64,000 nucleotides of DNA from Doris montereyensis (Eukaryota > Mollusca > Gastropoda > Nudibranchia > Dorididae), in the NCBI GenBank assembly GCA_037039925.1, contig JAXRKP010000252.1:208401-272400 (forward strand), read 5' to 3'. Positions 12,341-24,445 of the stretch are shown here, in pieces (the first letter of the stretch is position 1; each line of letters begins with the position of its first letter). The position numbers and the translations under genes were made by a program. The notes below the pieces were generated by a model. The model was not told where the DNA came from. It worked only from the letters and a program-made list of their open reading frames with translations, and ran no database searches.

Positions 12341-12639
12341 ATAACGCTGTTTTAAAATCATAAAATAACGAAATGAAGCAAAAATATCACAAATTCGCCA
12401 TGCTTGGCGGTATTCGATGGCGCTGAAGTCAAATTCGACATAACAACATTAAAAAGCGATTAGATGTGTAATCGAATAGCTAAAATTCTGTGATTTTATT
12501 CTCCGCCCGATGCTTTTGTTTATTTCCGGTTGCTACGTATGCTGCACTTCAAGTTCAAGTCATCGCCCGCCGACTAGAAGTACATCGACTGCTGCAAGTG
12601 TATTTTCATTATGTTACCTGCTAATGAGAGGTGGGGGGG

Positions 12640-12872
12640 GCATGGTAGTCCAGAGGCTAGGTGTCGACCTCTCAACCAAAAGGCAGTGGGTTTGCAAACG
12701 GTTGAAAAATGTTCTGGAGTTTTATCGGATGGACACCAAGTCCCATCGGAGACGGACGATAAAAAGGAGGTCACGTATGCAGACTACAACACTCTGTGCA
12801 GTCCAGGCAATATTAAAAATCCTACCAAAAACCCCGAGATCACCTTAGTTGTGGATGTTGGTAAATCGAATC
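12640..12872 (+). mobile_element. SINE family B, copy 3 (internally shortened)
   Basis: Reads CATGGTAGTCCAGAGGCTAG at the head, then CAAAAGGCAGTGGGTTTG, CCCATCGGAGACGGACGAT, CAACACTCTGTGCAG, CCCCGAGATCACCTTAGTTG and the tail GGTAAATCGAATCAA. The segment between head and body is shorter than in the 10141 copy. Confidence 0.85.
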
Positions 12873-12899
12873 AATCTGTCTTGGTGACTTAAAAGGCCG

Positions 12900-14640
12900 A
12901 GATTCAAATATCGTGTATTTCCGCCTCTTGCTTGGATTACTGTGTGTGTCTTCATGGAAAAAAAAATCACGTTGCACCTTTGATAGAAGAGCAACTAAGA
13001 CTAAGAAGAGTAGGAAGGTGTCAGGTCACCGTTATGGATGATAATGCGCCAACGATCAGATTTAAAAAAAAATGTACCTACTGGAATAAATCATGGAATT
13101 TCAAGATATCACAATCATCATTGTTTGACCATTCTTTTTATTTATCAGTACAGAAATGGATATGATTCATTTTCCATCTGAAAGTGAAAGATTTGTCAAG
13201 TCCCTTAATATAGACAAATAAGAGTAGAAATATTGAGGTGTGCAGTTTCTTTTGAAAATGATTATATTGTTGATCTTACTAGTGCATGTACAAGTACTAT
13301 TAGGCTTCATGTACCGGGTACTGTAATACATTGTAGTTGCATCAGCTCGCACTACTTAAAGGTGGGGGGGGGGGCGCAGGGGGTGTCCTGTGAAAGCCAT
13401 TTTGGCCCCAAATTGGACAAATCTAGTTTATTGTATCATCAATGAACGCAGCCGTTCTTTCCTTTCACATTGAATTGATGCCTCCAAATAAGCTCCGTAT
13501 CGAATTTTTGAATTTTCACGATTTTTTTTTACATTATTATGATACTGGCCCAACATTCAGCACATCGTTTGAACCATAAAAAAACCCCAGTGATCTTGTT
13601 TAAAGCATAACAAGTTGGAAAAAAATTTTGATCAACATAGTGCAAGCTATTAGGAAAATGTATATTTGACCACATTTATGTAATAATGTCTTAGATCGAC
13701 AAGGAAAATACGTGAAATATTTTGCGCACCTTGAAAGATACTGTCTAAAATGAGTATACGGGAGTCGAGGCAGTTTAAACAGGGTCGATAAGCAGAAGTT
13801 GAAAGCCTCTCATGGTTTTATGACGTTTGAAAGCATTATCATATTCATTTCTAGTTTTGTATGCGAAAAGCATTCAAATAGTGGAAAAAAAGGGTTTTAA
13901 TGCGATTTTCGCATAATTGACTTTTTTACTGGTTTCTGCTAAGTAATCCTACAATTGTCCACAGATGCGTTTGAAATTTAGCATACATCTGCTTTGAAGT
14001 ATCATTACTACGAGACTCTCGTATCAGATTTTATTACATCTTTTGTACTTTCTGAGAAATCCATGACTTTTGTTGGAAATTTGAGAGAAATTAGTTTCCT
14101 TCAACGTCAAGCCTCAATGTTTGAATATTTGTAAATTAGAAAACTATACAAATATTTTTAAAAAAAACGATAGAGAGATTCAGGATATTGGTTTGAAGTT
14201 TCTATGTGCAAATATATAAACCTTTAAAATAAAATAAAAACTGTAGGACTACTTAGTTTTTGAAACTTGCCAAAAAATGACCTAGGTTTGCACCAGGAAT
14301 TCACGATGGCGGCCGTTTTCATAACTTTCAAAAATGACATTCACATTTTCCCCTCCAATTTCACCATACTGAACTCATTTCTGAAGCTCATAATTGTGTA
14401 TCTCTTCAAGCTAAAGATGGGTGGAGGTAGGGGTTTCAGGGTAAGAGATTGTGGATAGATTTCTTTCATCTCAGTCTCATCTCTAAATGTAGATCTAAAC
14501 CAATACTGAGGAGTAGCCTACAATTTTGACTCGCTTTCTATTACGCTGCTTAACCGTAAACTTACCAAAAATTACACCATCTAGATCTAGATTTAAACTC
14601 ACAGTACACCAGTCGCGATCTAGTATTACTACTTACTTAT
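12900..14640. other. Anonymous AT-rich stretch
   Basis: No gene, RNA or recognisable element. A G-run lies at 13362-13374 and CTAGATCTAGAT words at 14580-14595. Short open frames are not protein-like. Confidence 0.5.
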
Positions 14641-17058
14641 GTAGCCTACTTACTTAGGCCTGCTGCCCTTCTGGACCATAGACCATCAACAAGTGCCCTC
14701 CATTTTCCACGGTCCTAGGCTATCTTTTCTAACTCTTGCCAGCCGTACCCCATCAGCTTTGTTTTGCCTCCAGGTCCCGTCTCCATGTGTTTGGTGGTCT
14801 GCCTCCAGGTCTCTTTGCCATGTGTTTGGTGGTCTGCCTCCAGGTCTCTTTGCCATGTGTTTGGTGGTCTGCCTCCAGGTGCCTCCTTCGCCATGTGTTT
14901 GGTGGTCTGCCTCCAGGTCCCTTCGCCATGTGTTTGGTGGTCTGCCTCCAGGTCTCTTCGCCATGTGTTTGGTGGTCTGCCTCCAGGTCCCTTCTAAGAC
15001 TTAATAGGCCATGTGTTTGGTGGTCTCTGTCTCTTAAGGCCATGTGTTTGGTGGTCTGCCTCCAGGTCTCTTTGCCATGTGTTTGGTGGTCTGCCTCCAG
15101 GTCTCTTTGCCATGTGTTTGGTGGTCTGCCTCCAGGTCTCTTTGCCATGTGTTTGGTAGTCTGCCTCCAGGTCTCTTTGCCATGTGTTTGGTAGTCTGCC
15201 TCCAGGTCTCTTTGCCATGTGTTTTGTCTGCCTGATCTGCATGTGTTTGGTGGTCTCTAGGGTCGCCATGTGTTTGGTGTCTGCCTCCAGATCTCTATGC
15301 CATGTGTTTGTGATCTGGTCTGCCATTCCAGCCACATCTCCATACCATGTGTTCCACTCCGCCATGTGTTTGTGTTTGATCCGCTCTGACACCATCTCTG
15401 ATCTCTCCATGTGTTTGGTGGTCTGTCCGTCGCCATGTGTTTGGTGGTCTGCCTCCAGGTCCCATGTGTTTGGTGGTCTGCCTCCATGTGTTTGGTGGTC
15501 TGCCCCTCTTTCTTTTTACCTTGTGGATTCCTGGTCAGGGCATGCCTGGTGGTGTTTTGTTTAGGCTTTCTGGATATGTGACCTATCAAACGCCATTTTC
15601 TCTTTTGAATGTCTTCTTCAACAGAGAGTTGGGAGCTTCTTTCCCAAATGTCTCTGTTGCTGATGGTGTCAGGCCAGAATATTCGGAGGATACTTCATAA
15701 GCAGCTGTTAATAGATATCTGAAGTTTCCTATGTTGGTCTTTGTAATTCTTCAGGTCTTAGCTCCATACAACAGGACAGATTTGATGTTAGAATTAAAGA
15801 GGCGGATTTTGGTTTTTGTGGATATTATTCGGGACTTTCAGATATTTTTCAGCGACATGTGTAGGCTGCTCTTGTTTTCCCGATTCTTGTGTTCACATCA
15901 GCATCTGTCCCTCCTTGCGGATCGACGACACTGCCCAGGTATGTGAAAGTGTTGGTCTCTTCAAGGGGGAATCCGTCACGAGTCACGTGTTCGTCTTGCC
16001 TTCCTTTATTTTCAGCACTTGGGTCTTCTTCTTTTAGTGTATGTTGAGAACAATCTCAGCTGTATATGATTATGAGGCTAACGTTAAGGTCTTTTCCTGC
16101 ATCTGCCTTTGTGGCTTGGAGAGCATGGCGAGGTCATCTGCGAAATCCAGGTCATCAAGTTGGGCCGACAGAGTCCACTGAATGCCATTTTTCTTTTCTT
16201 TTGTTGTTTTTCTTTTCCTCATCACCCAGATGATGGCCAGTAGACATAAGAATGGTGAGAGTAGGCATCCCTGGCGCACTGTGGTCTTTACCTGGAAGGA
16301 ACGGGTCACTTGTCCTCCTTGGACAACTTGGCATGGCACGTAACTCCTTCATACAATGTCTTTATTAAGTTCGCAATTTTGGTAGGAATTCCATATTGTC
16401 GTAGGAGCTGCCTGCCATAGGTTTTCTCTGTGCAAGTTGTCGAAGGCTTTTTGAAATCCACAAAATTGATGTACAGTGGTGTGTTCCATTTCAAAGTTTG
16501 CTAGACAATGAGCCTGGAGGTTGGCAATCTGATGTGTGCGGGAACGATCTTTCTAGTTAAAGCCTGCTTGTTGATCTCTTTCATAGTCTCCCATCTATCT
16601 CATCCTTCATCCTCTCCAGCAGTATTATGTTAAAGAACTTCCCGGCACTGACAGGAGATTAATGCCTTGGTAGTTTTCACAGCTGCTAGATCTCCTTTCT
16701 TGGGTAGCTTAATCATGTGGCCATCTTTCCAGCCCTTCGGAACTTTTCTTTAACCCATATCTTTTCAAACAGCAGTAGGAGTATGTCTACAGAGGTTTCG
16801 ATGTTTACTTTCGGGTCTCCACAGGGATTTCATCTTGGCCTGCTGCCTTGCCATTTTTTTTATGGCGTGAGTGATTTCTGCCCTATTTTGGTTTCTCGCA
16901 GATTATATAGACAGATCTGTTTCTGCTGCGGGAATGCATGGCGGGTCCTGTGATGCGAGTCTGTTAAGTAGATCTTCAAAATACGCCACCCGTCTGTCAA
17001 GTTTTTCCTCGTTGTTTGTGATGGTCTTTTCCCTGCTTGTCCTTCATTTTCTTTTCCC
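14640..17058 (-). mobile_element. RTE-like LINE, RT to C-terminus, decayed
   Basis: Minus-strand non-LTR retrotransposon coding remnant in several frames. From right to left: a pre-RT part with KDKQGK and TITNNEEKLDR (about 17050-17000); a PPCIPAAETDL motif; the RT palm start WNTPLYINFVDFKK (about 16490); QVKTTVRQGCLLSP (about 16285); the catalytic FADD box (16144-16133); a thumb-like VLLYGAKTW-type segment (about 15780); WPDTISN and KRKWRLIGHISRKP (about 15660-15570); and a C-terminal GRPPNTWRRDLEAD region that has become a minisatellite. The true end resumes at about 14760-14650. At least six frame breaks make it inactive. Order, strand and motifs fit the RTE clade; the clade call is from motif memory. 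Confidence 0.85.
14764..15505. repeat. 35-bp minisatellite within LINE coding sequence, about 20 copies
   Basis: The unit GCCATGTGTTTGGTGGTCTG continues to CCTCCAGGTCTCTTT. Read on the minus strand it encodes GRPPNTWRRDLEAD-like peptides, the conserved C-terminal motif of the surrounding LINE. Because 35 is not a multiple of three the three frames rotate, giving KRPGGRPPNTWQ, EADHQTHGKETWRQ and KHMA in turn. Copies at 15200-15480 are shortened and irregular. Confidence 0.93.
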
Positions 17059-17059
17059 C

Positions 17060-17455
17060 CTCATGTTAAGGCTTCCTTTTTTTCCGCATGTGCGTTACAT
17101 TTTATTCAAATTTCATCAACACATCATGTGAAGGCATTCTTTCAGGTATTCAAGTGTTTAAGGTGAAAATGGATACAATAATTCTTGAAACGTTATCAAT
17201 GCATCTCTATCAAAGTCAATTTGCTTTGAATGAATACATTCACAAATATGCAAATAAAGGGCAAACATAAAATGACATCCATTAGGAGGAATCAACAATC
17301 AAACCGTGGTAAATTGATAATTATCTGAGAATTACAAAACATTATTAAGAAAATGTCTTGAAAAGGTATGCATATTATTGGCTATATAGGTCATGGGCTC
17401 CAGAACTTGTTTAGTCTCTGTCTTGTTTTCTATAGATTATAGATTCAATGTTTTG
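17060..17455. other. Anonymous stretch at the start of an inserted block
   Basis: No gene recognised. The segment 17060-20857 separates two RTE-like LINE pieces that look like parts of one copy (see 14640-17058 and 20858-21552). Confidence 0.4.
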
Positions 17456-18003
17456 AAGATCAAACTTTTAAGATGGGTAGAAATGTCAGAATATTGTGCA
17501 CGTGGTATCCGTAGTTGCAGTCCTCCATAATCCAGATCGTCTGGTCTTGCCAATTAAGCAAATATCGTTGTTGCTTTTTCGCATATGGGCTGTCTCCTTC
17601 GCTGTTCTTGTCGATTAAGTTTCTTATCTTTTGATTGGTAACGCAATACTCAATTAATGAGATTATCAGTCTCTGCAAGAATAGCCCGTGTCGTTTGAAA
17701 TGTGTCTAACACGAGCTTTAAAAAGTCCTTGCTGCGATCTGACTGTGCAATATGCCTTTCTGTGTCTTTCGTGATTTTGAAAATCTGGACGCTTATTTTA
17801 TCACAGTAAAGTTGCTTGACCATGTCAGCAAAGCTTGCGTGATTACTGCTACCACCTTGTTGGTTTTTCATGGATGAGTTTTCCTCACTTGTGCTAGAGT
17901 TTTATTTGTCATATTCGGTATCATTGTCTGGCGGGACTGATAGATGTGTCAGAAATGTGTAGATCTATCTTCTTCTTGCTGTGTTTCGTATCTGACGCCA
18001 TGT
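17456..18003 (-). pseudogene. Possible LINE ORF1-like fragment
   Basis: A minus-strand start at 18001 (MASDTKHSKKK) leads by frame changes into protein-like text: SFADMVKQLYCDKISVQ, KDTERHIAQSDRSKD (17871-17650), then YCVTNQKIRNLIDKN (17678-17460). The two open segments overlap in different frames near 17670. Composition is that of a real but decayed protein. The neighbourhood suggests an ORF1/gag-like product of a retrotransposon, but no CCHC knuckle or RRM is visible, so the identity is open. Confidence 0.35.
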
Positions 18004-18044
18004 CGTCTAGGTCGTTTGATTCACTGATTGTATTTCCGACCATA

Positions 18045-19390
18045 GACATGTATAGAAGGATATCACTACTTAGCGTTCCAGGAAAAGTATATGCCAGGAT
18101 ACTGTAAATGAGATTAAGGAAAAGAGTAGAGGATCAGATTGAAGAGCACCAGAGTGGATTTAGAACAGGAAGAAGTGTACAATACCACATATTTACAAGT
18201 AGACAAATAATAGAAACATTCATTGAGCATTAACATTAACTTATACTTGTGTCTTATTGACTTAGAAAAGGCATTTGACACTGTGAGGAGGGACGAACTA
18301 TGGCATTCCTTAAAAGAACACAACGTAAAGCAAAATGTAATATAAACCATTAAAAGCTTTTACAATAAACCAACATGTGCAGTGAGAGTAGCTGGAAAGA
18401 TATCTGCAGAATTTGATGTTGATATAGGAGTAAGACAGGGTTTTATCCTGTCCTCTTTTGTTTATCACATTTATGGATTCATTCGCAAAGGCATCCTCAA
18501 AAACGAAGAAAATGAATGTAGGTATGTGGAAGCTCAAACCAGTATATGTATCAATGATTTCATTTGCCGATGATTTAGTTCTGTTTGGAAAATCAGAAAG
18601 GGACCTTTAGTCGAATATCAACATTATGAACAATGAACTAAATAAAAGATGAATATGAGTAAATGCAAAGAAAACCAAAACAATGCTAGTAACTAGGGAA
18701 GCTAAAACACAAAATCTTAAATTGGGCAGGAGAATTTAGAACAAGTTCAAAGCTACAATTTCCTAGGAGTAATGATTAACTCAGAGGGGAAACTAAGAGA
18801 AGAAATCAGCCAGAGAATCAAAAAGGCAAGTGCAAGTGCAATATATAACCATCTAGGAAAGGCATTTGTAGTTTGTAGGTAAGCAAGAATTGTCAACAAA
18901 AACCAAAATGGCAGTATACAATACAGTTTATTGCCCTACTCTCCTCTATGGCAGCGAAACCTGGACCTTAGACAGCAGAGAATACAGTAGAGTACAGGCA
19001 GCTGAAATGAAATATCAAATAAGAGTAGTATGGAAAACTAAAAGAAACAAAATCAGAAACACAACAATAAGAGATCAAACCAAAGCAGATGGCATAAAAA
19101 ACTAAGATAGAAACAAACCAATTGAGATGGTTTGGGCATGTAAACAGAATGAATGACAATAGAATAGCTAAATCAACATAATGTACTAAATCCTAAGGTA
19201 AAGCCTAAAGGCAGACCTCGGAGAAAGTGGGAAGAAGATATAAAAGAGGCATTAAATCAAAGAAATTTAACTTTTTGGAAAAGAAACAGAAAATGCCAGA
19301 ACAGGGCATCCTGGAGAAAGATCATCTCAGGCATCTAAATCGAAACAGAATGGGAACTGATAAAGAAAGAAAGAAACCATGTCGTCAAGC
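18045..19390 (+). mobile_element. LINE family B (non-LTR retrotransposon), RT to 3' end, copy 1
   Basis: Plus-strand decayed reverse transcriptase: YRRISLLSVPGKVYAR (18051), SGFRTGRS (about 18155), CLIDLEKAFDTVRRDELWHS (about 18255), GVRQGFILSS (about 18430) and the catalytic FADD box (18563-18574). Then YNFLGVMINSEGK (about 18755), PTLLYGSETWTLDS (about 18938), the WFGHVNRMN region (about 19130), KGRPRRKWEEDIKEAL (about 19210) and the 3' end with RNLTFWKRNRKCQ, closing in a GAAAGAAAGAAA-type tail at about 19375. Many stops and frameshifts. Related copies: 33258 (minus), 37195/39341 and 43262. Confidence 0.88.
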
Positions 19391-20350
19391 GGCGATGTTA
19401 CGGTTGATACTGACACTAGTGACGCATGATTTCCTGAATGAAAATACGGTTGACACACTGAATAATGGATTATTACGGTTGACACTCTGAATAAGTGATG
19501 ATGTTAGTCACTGAATAAGTGGATGTCAATGTTACGGTTGACACACTGTTGAGTGGATGTCAATGTTACGGTTGACACACTGAATGAATGGATGCAAACT
19601 CTGGATTGAGTCAGTAGGACCTACTGGATTGTTTGTGTAACACGAATGAAGTGGATGTCAATTTACGGTTGTTGAATGAGTGGATGTCAATGTTCATAAG
19701 GGAATATGGATGTCAGAAAGATGTTCATTGACACACTCAAGGAATGACTGAATCAATTACTGACACTGAAGTGGATTGAGATTGACACACTGAAAGTGGA
19801 TGTCCATGTTACGGTTGACAGACATGTATTTCTGAATAAGTGGAGATGTTACGGTTGACACACTGAATAAGTGGATGTCACTGTTACGGTTAACACACTG
19901 GAGTGGATGTCAATGTTACGGTTAACACACTGAATAAGTGGATGTCAATGTTACGGTTAACACACTGATGGATGTCAATGTTACGGACACTGAATAAGCA
20001 TGTTACGGTTGACACACTGAATAAGTGGATGTCAATGTTATTCTGCATTGGATGTCAATGTTACTGAATGAGTGGATGTCAATGTTACAGTTGACACACT
20101 GAATGAGTGGATGTCAATGTTACGGTTGACACATTGCCTATGTCGTTACTCTGGATGGAGTCATGTAGGGTTACGGTTGACACATTGAATGAATGGATAG
20201 CACTGTCGTTACTCTGGATTGAGTCAGTAGGACCTACTGTTGTTGTTTGTGTGTTGAATGACAGCGCTTTCATTTTTCTTGTTTCTAATAAAGTCCGTGT
20301 TCATAAATGTATCGTCAAGGGGCGATGTTACGGTTGACACATTGAAGGAA
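19385..20350. repeat. 36-bp minisatellite, degraded
   Basis: The unit is GTGGATGTCAATGTTACGGT followed by TGACACACTGAATGAA, with many deletions and fused units. It starts directly at the LINE B 3' tail. A longer variant containing CTCTGGATTGAGTCAGTAGG recurs at about 19600, 20150-20230 and 20350-20380. Confidence 0.88.
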
Positions 20351-20857
20351 TGGATAGCACTGTCATTACTCTGGGTTGAGGCCGTATTGTTGTTGTTTAG
20401 TTCTACATGTATTTCTAGAATGTCAGCAGTTACTTTCTTACAATTTATTTATTTTCAATACATTCCGTCTTCGTAGAGGTTGTTGCTGTCTTCGTTGCTA
20501 CTCTTGTATGGTGTTGTTGTTTTCTAAGGTTGTCTCGTCTTATTTGAATATTTGGCTCGGCGACTTCCGTCTGAAACTGGCACTGGCAGGAGTTGAATGG
20601 TGACCCGTTGACACACTCATGTCGGCCATCTCCATGCCATTAAATCGAAGGACGAGGGTAGTACGCTCTTTATTTCCAACTACTTTGAAGGAGGAGAGGT
20701 GAGATTCCTCTAAAATGCTGTTGATAAGATATTCCAGCATCGTCGGAAGTCCGCTAACTGGCATATTGATGTCGTTCAACTACAAAAGAAACCTGAAATC
20801 ATAAAAAGGGCGAGAGCTCGCTAACTCATGTCTGTCCTGTTCGGCATCCAAACCGGA
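20351..20857 (-). other. Unassigned segment with an ORF1-like fragment
   Basis: The minus-strand frame 20779-20540 reads NDINMPVSGLPTMLEYLI, SHLSSFKVVGNKERTTLVLR, then SASFRRKSPSQI. The composition is protein-like and resembles retrotransposon ORF1 N-termini found near RTE/CR1-like elements, but I cannot name a domain. 20351-20539 shows nothing. Confidence 0.3.
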
Positions 20858-21552
20858 AATCTCCCTGCTGGTCATTGATAATAATGATAAGTCGTTCAGG
20901 TTTGGAGAACTTGCTTAATGTCAGTTTCTTCGTGATATAGTATAGTTCTTTCATGTTTCTGCATCCTGCTGCTTCCTCTGCCAGGTTGTCGATGAACTTT
21001 TTTGTTTTTATCACATTGCACGCTACGTCTTCCTTCCTTCTTGGGCTGCAGCTTTTCCTGCTCTAGTTGTGCTTTGGTTGACTGTCTATGACTGTCTATT
21101 TCTTCCGTCTCCGTATATCATGTATTTTCCTAATAGTAAGAGTGTCTGGTATCATCCACTCCAGTCCTTTTGTTGACTTTTCCTTGGTCCCACTCCTACT
21201 CCTAGCATTTCTTTGCATGTTGTCCTGATAGCTTCTCTTGACTTTATCCACTCAGTCAGTGTTTATGTCTATTTATTCACTATGATGAAGGTCTTGCAAA
21301 GTTTGGAATCTGTTTTTCAAAGTCAAAGTAAATGAATCTCTAATTTGTGTGTCGTTAAACGTCCTGAAGTGACGTCTAAACTTTCTACTTATGCAGATAT
21401 GGTCTATTTCGTTTTCTGTTTTGTAGTCTGGTGATACCCACTTTGCTTTGTGTATTCTCTTAGTTGTGTGCAGTACAAACATACTTCCTCCAATGACTAG
21501 ATTGTTCAGTCCACAGAGTTCTGCGAGTCGCTCCCCATTTTCATTCATTTCT
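20858..21552 (-). mobile_element. RTE-like LINE, endonuclease C-terminus and pre-RT part
   Basis: The minus-strand frame 21548-21273 reads MNENGERLAELCGLNNLVIG, KAKWVSPDYKTENEIDHI and FTLTLKNRFQTLQ. This is the C-terminal half of an RTE-type apurinic-like endonuclease (NENG..L..FC..N.LVIGG, then T-W-x-SPD-x-x-TxNxIDH). The frame 21014-20826 reads KFIDNLAEEAAGCRNMKELY and LSKFSKPERL, the linker just before the RT. It ends where the piece at 14640-17058 begins (KDKQGK), on the same strand and in the right order, so both may be one copy split by about 3.8 kb. The endonuclease N-terminus is missing. Confidence 0.78.
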
Positions 21553-22130
21553 CCAATTTGTCAGATTTTAAGAACAAAATAAGAACAAAAAGGCATGTTT
21601 TTGACAGCTTGTTCTTAAGACTTGAAGTAAAAAAAAGAAAACAACCCCTAAAAAAAACATAGTTCTTCTGTTGAATGGAATGTCACTGATGTGAAACCTT
21701 AAGTAGCTTTAAAAAAAACACGGCTCTTATAAACTTTACTTTTAATATTGAATGTCACTGATATGAAACCATAAGTAGCTTCCTGTTATTTTTGACACCT
21801 TCCTTTGCTCTCTTTTCAAGTTCCATTCTTTCATTCATCATTCTGATTTCCTGATGCAATGTGACAGTGAAGAAAATCTTCATTATGAGGTCGATTGCTG
21901 GACATCTGCATAATGCATTCATCACCTTTCAATTATGTCGCTGTGTGAACTACATGGAGCAGCTTTTGTTTGAATAGTTTTCTGATGTTTCTCTTATGCC
22001 TATAAAGTTTGAAATTATTTTCAAATGCAATCTCAAAACATCCAACAACTTTAACAAGATTGTAATGTAACTAGGTTTTTCAAGCCACTATGTAGGCAGT
22101 GTTCAAACTGTTTCTGTTCACTTAATGTCA
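21553..22130. other. Anonymous stretch
   Basis: No gene. A short duplication is visible: GAATGTCACTGATGTGAAAC at about 21677 and GAATGTCACTGATATGAAAC at about 21750, each followed by a TAAGTAGCTT-like end. Confidence 0.5.
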
Positions 22131-22139
22131 GGTGGACTG

Positions 22140-24445
22140 GTGTAGGTTGGCCTTCTTGGGGGTGGTACTCAAGCTTCGCTATGCAGTCCCCACAAATTGT
22201 GGAATATACTTTTTTTCAATATGTACCCACTTACATTACATAGGCAACAGCATTCTCAAGATGAATGATATCAATCGCAGAACAGGATTTCACAAGATTG
22301 GTTATGTGATGGAGCTCACTATCATGAGGTGTAACTATTAGTGTGGCTTCATTTGTGTCTTTGGGATGTTGAGTCAGATTGATGAGGAAATTGTCAATAT
22401 CATGCTTACAGTTACTTAATTTTGATGGTATGAGTATGATGATTTTATCCACCAGACCTGGCGCAGCCTATATCTAAATTGTGGAGGGTCTGGATTATCA
22501 TGAAATGCACCTTTTCCTCTTATCACTGAGAAGAGATTTTCAAGAGCATCTTGATCGAGACGGTTGGTAACAAGGTAGTCAAATCCAGGCTCAACTCCCA
22601 TAATTTTAGGGACAAACTGTTTGAAGGCATTGATGTTGTGGATCCAACCATCCACACAGGGTAGTTTCTGTGCTGGGAATTGCTTGGTGGTACCTGTGCC
22701 ACCATACGTGTGATTGGATTGCGATAGTGAGCAGAAGATTGCACAAGGGATCCATTGAAGACATTGAACAAGCAGTCAAATGTCTCAAAAAAGTGTGATG
22801 TTGCCAAATGTGATGGAGGATAAATTCCAAGAGCACATAATGTCCCAATTGCTTTAGCAACACTGTGACTCAATACTTGAGTGGCTAGGTAGACTCGTTG
22901 ACGTCCGAAACTTTTCACTTCCACGTGCTTTTTTTTCAGTTTAGATGCCATCCGAAAGGACCCAAGTGAACTATCCATTTGATAAAAGTCAACAAGTACA
23001 TTCCATGAAACAACACCTTCATTCGTGTAAAATTCATAATTCATCAAATTGTTTCTTGTTTTTAATTAAATGAGGAGGATCATAAAAAAACAAATATCTT
23101 GTCAATGTCATCGTCTTCTGTTATGAAATAGGGCTTTACTTTTGTGACGTTAAGCGATTTGATAGCTGAGCGATTGTTAGTGCCCTGATCGCAAACCAAT
23201 GCCTTCACATTCATTCAGTTTAAGTAAGTGATTAAAGTTGATTGATTGCATCATTCAAAATAACTTTTAGCTCACCAGCTTTGATTGGGTTTGATGTTAT
23301 TATTGTTATTACATAATCAATAAATGGCTGCTTCCATTGACTTATATAACTTATAAGACCTCTGGTCATAAACGCACATGTAATGATGCATGTCCTCCAG
23401 CCTCAATTGCTCTGTGAACACTGTCAGCCAGACTCCCGTAATCTTCTATCTAATCCCTCAAGGTAGTCTCTCTCTACATTATATTATAGACCACATTTTA
23501 GGCCAACGTTATCTCATCGATGAGAAGGACGCACAATTTATCTGTGTCTGTCATTTTGTCCACTTTCAATTTGAAAGCAGCTAGAACAGAAGCTTTGGAG
23601 AGAAATCAGGATATATTTCATTTTTTCAATCTTCTGCAAAACTCGCCTCAAAGTCTCAACCGATGGCAGATGGAATATCTTTTTAAGCATTATGTATGCT
23701 TTTGGAGATGTATGGTGTACATGTAGTATTAATGCAAAGCTTTTGTCACGTGCACTCCATTTGGTTGTCTTGGTTAAAGTTAAAGAGGCCTCTAGTTGTC
23801 TGCAAAAAAAGAAATGTGCATCTTTCTCTTTGTTTGAATATTTCAAAGTCAATTCTTTAATGTGTGCAATCTCTTGTTTTGAAGTTTTGAACTTTTTCTT
23901 TGTGAGCAATGTGAGAGAAATGTGAAGTCGTTTCTTCACCTCATGCGTTAGCAATTTAACTTCTTAGTCAGCGTCTTTATTCTTAAAATATCCTTTTTGG
24001 TTGGGGTTTGAGTGTGTTTTCTTTTTGGTGTGGAATTATTTGTGTCATATACATTGTTCCAGTCATGCTCAGGTAAGTCAAGGGCGGTCGCTTGTACTTG
24101 TAGTTTTTCTTTAGAAGCGAGAGGTATGGCCGAGGCTTGGGTGGCTTTCTTAAATTCTTAATGCTAATGGTGTCAATTTCTGAGGTGGATTTGAGATATT
24201 GAACAATGTTGGCACAGCGTTTCTTTTTAAGAAATTTTTCTTTGATGATGTGAATTGGTTCAAAGTGGCTTGCACTTAGAACAGATCCCTTGTGTAGTTG
24301 CTCACTTGGCTTTTTAATGATTTTATCCTTTCTTCTTGTATTTTGAACACATTGTTTACATTTTATTACGTCTTTTGGGAATTTGAAGGACAAGTTTGGG
24401 TTGTCATAACAATTATTATTACAATTTCCACCAGCACAACGCTGA
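22140..24445 (-). pseudogene. THAP9 / P-element-like transposase, decayed
   Basis: Minus-strand remnant of a P-superfamily transposase. The N-terminal THAP C2CH zinc finger is recognisable from CAGGNC (about 24437-24420), SFKFPKD (24390) and the HF of SASHF (about 24270). Next comes SPKAYIMLKKIFHLPS (about 23710), a motif typical of THAP9/P transposases. The RNase H-like region follows: YDPPHLIKNKKQ (about 23080), FYQMDSSLGSFRMASKLKKK, LATQVLSHSVAKAI, FFETFDCLFNVFNG, YLVTNRLDQDALENLFSVIR (about 22590) and the end ENAVAYVM (about 22245). Six or more frameshifts and stops and no start codon argue against activity. Terminal inverted repeats were not found. Confidence 0.87.

Noticed and set aside
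14686..15564. Plus-strand Cys/Trp-rich repeat proteins (MCLVVCLQV, VWWSASRS)
   Set aside because: Antisense reading of the LINE-derived 35-bp repeat; the minus strand explains its origin.
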